Notes under the pieces: generated by a model | Told to the model about the DNA's origin: nothing | The model's input: the letters and a program-made list of their open reading frames with translations, nothing else | The model's database searches: none | Position numbers and translations under genes: made by a program | From: Candidatus Poribacteria bacterium | Lineage (GTDB): Bacteria; Poribacteria; WGA-4E; WGA-3G | DNA: 15,646 nucleotides | Direction of reading: 5' to 3' | NCBI GenBank assembly: GCA_028818995.1 | Contig: JAPPMR010000775.1 | Coordinates: 1 to 15,646, forward strand | Shown: in pieces, positions 13,371 through 15,646 of the stretch | Layout of the letters: every line of letters begins with the position of its first letter | How positions within the stretch are numbered: position 1 is the first letter of the stretch

Positions 13371-15384
13371 GGTTTAACTTTCCTTTACGCCAATTATAGT
13401 AAAAGATAAGAGTACCCGCAACTATTGCTATGACATGAATCCAAATGAGACCTATTTCTGTAGGTAAAAAAAACAGAATCGCTGCCGTAATAAACATTAT
13501 GCCACGCTCCCATAGAGATATTTCCTTGAAGGCATATCCTGCTATACTTGCTGCAAGAATCACGGTACCAACTAATGTCAATGAAAGATTAATTATAAAA
13601 GCCCATAATTCTGGACTACCACCATCAATGTTGAGCCACAGAAGTTCGGGACGTAGCACAAAGGCATAAGGTAACGCAAAACCTACGAGTGCAAAACGGA
13701 AAGCAGCGAATGCTGTTTGCATTATGCTGGCATTTGCAATTGCCGCAGCAGTATAGGCAGCTAAAGCCACTGGAGGTGTGACCATTGACATCATTCCAAA
13801 ATAGAAAATAAAAAAGTGCGCTGCAAGCAGAACCACTCCCAAGTCTACAAGCACTGGTCCTACCATAATCGCTACCAGCAGATAACAAACTGAGGACGGA
13901 AGGCCCATCCCCAATATAATTGTGGAGACCATCAACAAAAAAAGTGCAAATATCAGATTGGTTTCCGCGAGTGACAACAAGGCTGATGCCATTTCGGAAC
14001 CTACGCCTGTCAGGTCAACTACCCCCAAGATGATTCCAACACAAGCAGCGGCAGCTATCAGTGACACACCGCTATGTGCAGCGTTTTCCATAGATTTCAA
14101 AATTCCAGAAATACCTACACGGGTTTTCGAATGAAACAGACTTACAATCAAAATAGTGAGAAGACTCCAACTGACAGCGCGAAACGGCGTAGAACCCATC
14201 AATAGAAACAGTATCAAGGTAATAAACGCGGCGAAGAAAACCACTCCCTGCATCTTTGAAAGTTTTTCTATAGGTGGGTCATTTTGGACAGTGTCTTCAC
14301 CTGCGACTGTACCTTGTGGAGAATGATCCATTACTGTGTTACTGATTCGTTTTGCATAAAAATGAACGATAAGTAACAGCGCGGTATAGTAGAGGATCGC
14401 GGGCAGTAAGGCTGCTTTGATAATTTCAAGATAGGTGACAGATGGCTCCACAATTTCTAACATCATGTATGCTGCTGCACCCATGATTGGTGGTACTAAT
14501 GCACCGCCTGAACTTGCGGCAGCTTCGATCCCGCCTGCAATAGTTGGTTTAAAACCTACACTCCGCATCAACGGGATCGTGAATGTGCCGGTTGTTGCTG
14601 TGTTTGCAACTGCTGACCCAGAAAGTGAACCCATCAGACCGCTTCCAATCACTGCCACTTTTGCCGGACTACCGACGCTTTTGCCAAAAATTCGTCTGGT
14701 TAACTTTAAAATATAGGCTGTAGCCCCTGTCCTTTCAAGAAAAGTGCCAAACAAGACAAACAGAAACACATAAATGAACATTACGCGAAGGGCAATACCG
14801 AATACACCGCCATGCAAGTACGTTTTACTTATAATCCGTTGTAAGGCATACCCGCGATGTTGAAATAACCATTTGGGCATGAACTGACCAAAACTTGCAT
14901 AGAGGAGGAAAGCAATAGCGAGAAGTGGCAATGTTATCCCAATTGAGCGGCGGGCAGCTTCAAGAATTAAAATGAGACCGAACCCACCGATGAAGTAGTC
15001 CAACATGTGTTCTGCGGAAGCACGTTCTCCGAGAAATACGCCGTTCAACCAAAGTTTTTCAAAAATGGGTTCTGTTTGGATTGCAATATAACCGAAACAG
15101 ATAATTACACTGCCTACGAGCACGAAATCAAGTATTTGACAAAATCGGTTTTCAGCAAAACGGGAATGAAGTGGATACTTCAAGAATACGACTATTAATC
15201 CCAACATTGCGAAAATCGCTAACTGAGATTGAGGTTTTAGAAATGGGTAGTTGACTTCGGCTAAGATAAAGAGGCTCAGCAGGACTGCAACTGAAATAAT
15301 AAGGGTCTGTTTTATCTGTTTCAAAAGGTTAAGCGAACCTGCCTTTTCGCTGACGCGCTTCTTAAGTTGCCGCAAGGTTAACAC
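13354..15384 (-). CDS. TRAP transporter fused permease (DctQM-type)
   Basis: A 676-residue inner-membrane protein that joins the small (DctQ-like) and large (DctM-like) TRAP subunits in one chain. After a basic cytoplasmic start (residues 1-27), about four helices (28-160) form the DctQ-like part. The DctM part follows, with 'GSGLMGSLSGSAVANTATTGTFTIPLM' (247-273) and 'GGIEAAASSGGALVPPIMGAAAYMM', both diagnostic of the fused TRAP family, and later 'LGMGLPSSVCYLLVAIMVGPVLVDLG' and 'FGMMSMVTPPVALAAYTAAAIA'. Such permeases usually work with TAXI-type receptors and use an ion gradient. No receptor gene lies between the promoter and this gene. The start is a GTG at 15384 with no clear Shine-Dalgarno sequence, and there is no methionine in the next 50 residues, so the exact start is uncertain. 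It is the first gene of a probable four-gene operon. Confidence 0.93.
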   Translation of the reverse strand: MLTLRQLKKRVSEKAGSLNLLKQIKQTLIISVAVLLSLFILAEVNYPFLKPQSQLAIFAMLGLIVVFLKYPLHSRFAENRFCQILDFVLVGSVIICFGYIAIQTEPIFEKLWLNGVFLGERASAEHMLDYFIGGFGLILILEAARRSIGITLPLLAIAFLLYASFGQFMPKWLFQHRGYALQRIISKTYLHGGVFGIALRVMFIYVFLFVLFGTFLERTGATAYILKLTRRIFGKSVGSPAKVAVIGSGLMGSLSGSAVANTATTGTFTIPLMRSVGFKPTIAGGIEAAASSGGALVPPIMGAAAYMMLEIVEPSVTYLEIIKAALLPAILYYTALLLIVHFYAKRISNTVMDHSPQGTVAGEDTVQNDPPIEKLSKMQGVVFFAAFITLILFLLMGSTPFRAVSWSLLTILIVSLFHSKTRVGISGILKSMENAAHSGVSLIAAAACVGIILGVVDLTGVGSEMASALLSLAETNLIFALFLLMVSTIILGMGLPSSVCYLLVAIMVGPVLVDLGVVLLAAHFFIFYFGMMSMVTPPVALAAYTAAAIANASIMQTAFAAFRFALVGFALPYAFVLRPELLWLNIDGGSPELWAFIINLSLTLVGTVILAASIAGYAFKEISLWERGIMFITAAILFFLPTEIGLIWIHVIAIVAGTLIFYYNWRKGKLNHENYT

Positions 15385-15447
15385 AGAACGCTTGTAGGAC
15401 TGACTGTTAGCGTTATCACGCCTACTATCTATACTGGACTGCTTTAT

Positions 15448-15476
15448 AGTTTAGCAAATAATAGGAGGGGTGTCAA
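15448..15476 (-). promoter_or_regulatory. Sigma-70 promoter of the TRAP/SSS operon
   Basis: On the minus strand a perfect -35 box TTGACA (15471-15476) is followed after exactly 17 bases by TAAACT (15448-15453), which matches four of six -10 bases. Transcription would start near 15440, giving a leader of about 55 bases before the GTG at 15384. Confidence 0.7.
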
Positions 15477-15531
15477 ATAAAATGTAGGTTAGAGGTGTAT
15501 AAATATCTGACATTAACCACGTCATCTTTCG

Positions 15532-15646
15532 TGTTGGAGGGTTTTGTAAACCCGATTTATTACCCAAAGGTAGGCGGGGAATGCCTAAATGGCATTCATA
15601 CCCGGGGAACGCCTATAGGCGTTCATACCGTTGATTTCTTGATTTG
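15532..15646. repeat. Dispersed palindromic repeat, copy C (cut by window end)
   Basis: The left part (15532-15558) resembles 9994-10023, and the last 25 bases are identical to 6801-6825 in copy A. Between them are two tandem modules of 28 and 27 bases (15576-15603 and 15604-15630), each GGGGAA-stem-loop-stem-CATACC. Their hairpins are GAATGCC-taaat-GGCATTC (15579-15597) and GAACGCC-tata-GGCGTTC (15607-15624). The element continues beyond the window. No gene is present between it and the promoter at 15448-15476. Confidence 0.75.

Noticed and set aside
15576..15630. CRISPR array
   Set aside because: There are only two adjacent modules, each itself a hairpin, with no spacers of constant length between them and no cas genes in the window.

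Overview
The window reads as a stretch of a moderately AT-rich bacterial chromosome, most likely from a marine or sponge-associated lineage of the Poribacteria type. That placement is a tentative inference. It rests on the gene mix (sugar ABC importer, TRAP and SSS transporters, PcfJ-like protein, PIN toxin, ECF sigma factor with a DUF4097 protein) and on intergenic regions filled with short palindromic repeats such as GGTGCGGTT-ccc-AACCGCACC. No rRNA, tRNA, CRISPR array, transposase or phage gene was seen.

Layout. At the left edge the 3' end of a TRAP substrate-binding protein gene (DctP family) runs rightward into a strong hairpin terminator. Every other gene lies on the minus strand, so the units below are given left to right but are transcribed right to left. 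(1) 533-2689: a PcfJ-like protein, then an antitoxin and a PIN-domain VapC toxin whose genes overlap. (2) 2944-6525: a carbohydrate ABC importer operon with substrate-binding protein, MalF-type permease and MalG-type permease. It has a good sigma-70 promoter, a structured leader, a hairpin between the first two genes and a terminator, but no ATPase gene. (3) 6526-7119: intergenic, filled by repeats. (4) 7120-9180: an ECF sigma factor followed by a cytoplasmic DUF4097 beta-solenoid protein with 18-residue repeats. (5) 9397-9873: a small five-helix EamA-like membrane protein with a clear terminator. (6) 9874-10373: intergenic, holding a 335-bp composite of nested inverted repeats. (7) 10374-15384: a likely operon of fused TRAP permease, a 64-residue DUF3311-like membrane protein, a sodium:solute symporter and a GT-B glycosyltransferase, read from a near-consensus promoter at 15448-15476. 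(8) 15532-15646: another copy of the palindromic repeat family, cut by the window edge.

How it works together. The theme is import of small organic solutes: three unrelated transporter classes (ATP-driven ABC, and ion-driven TRAP and SSS) lie within 15 kb, with no catabolic enzymes beside them. The sigma/DUF4097 pair looks like an independent signalling unit. Points most worth a second look are the MalG-type permease with a membrane insertion of about 130 residues, the sigma factor paired with a solenoid protein and no recognisable anti-sigma, the overlapping TRAP/DUF3311/SSS arrangement, and the hairpin repeats whose paired arms change together between copies.
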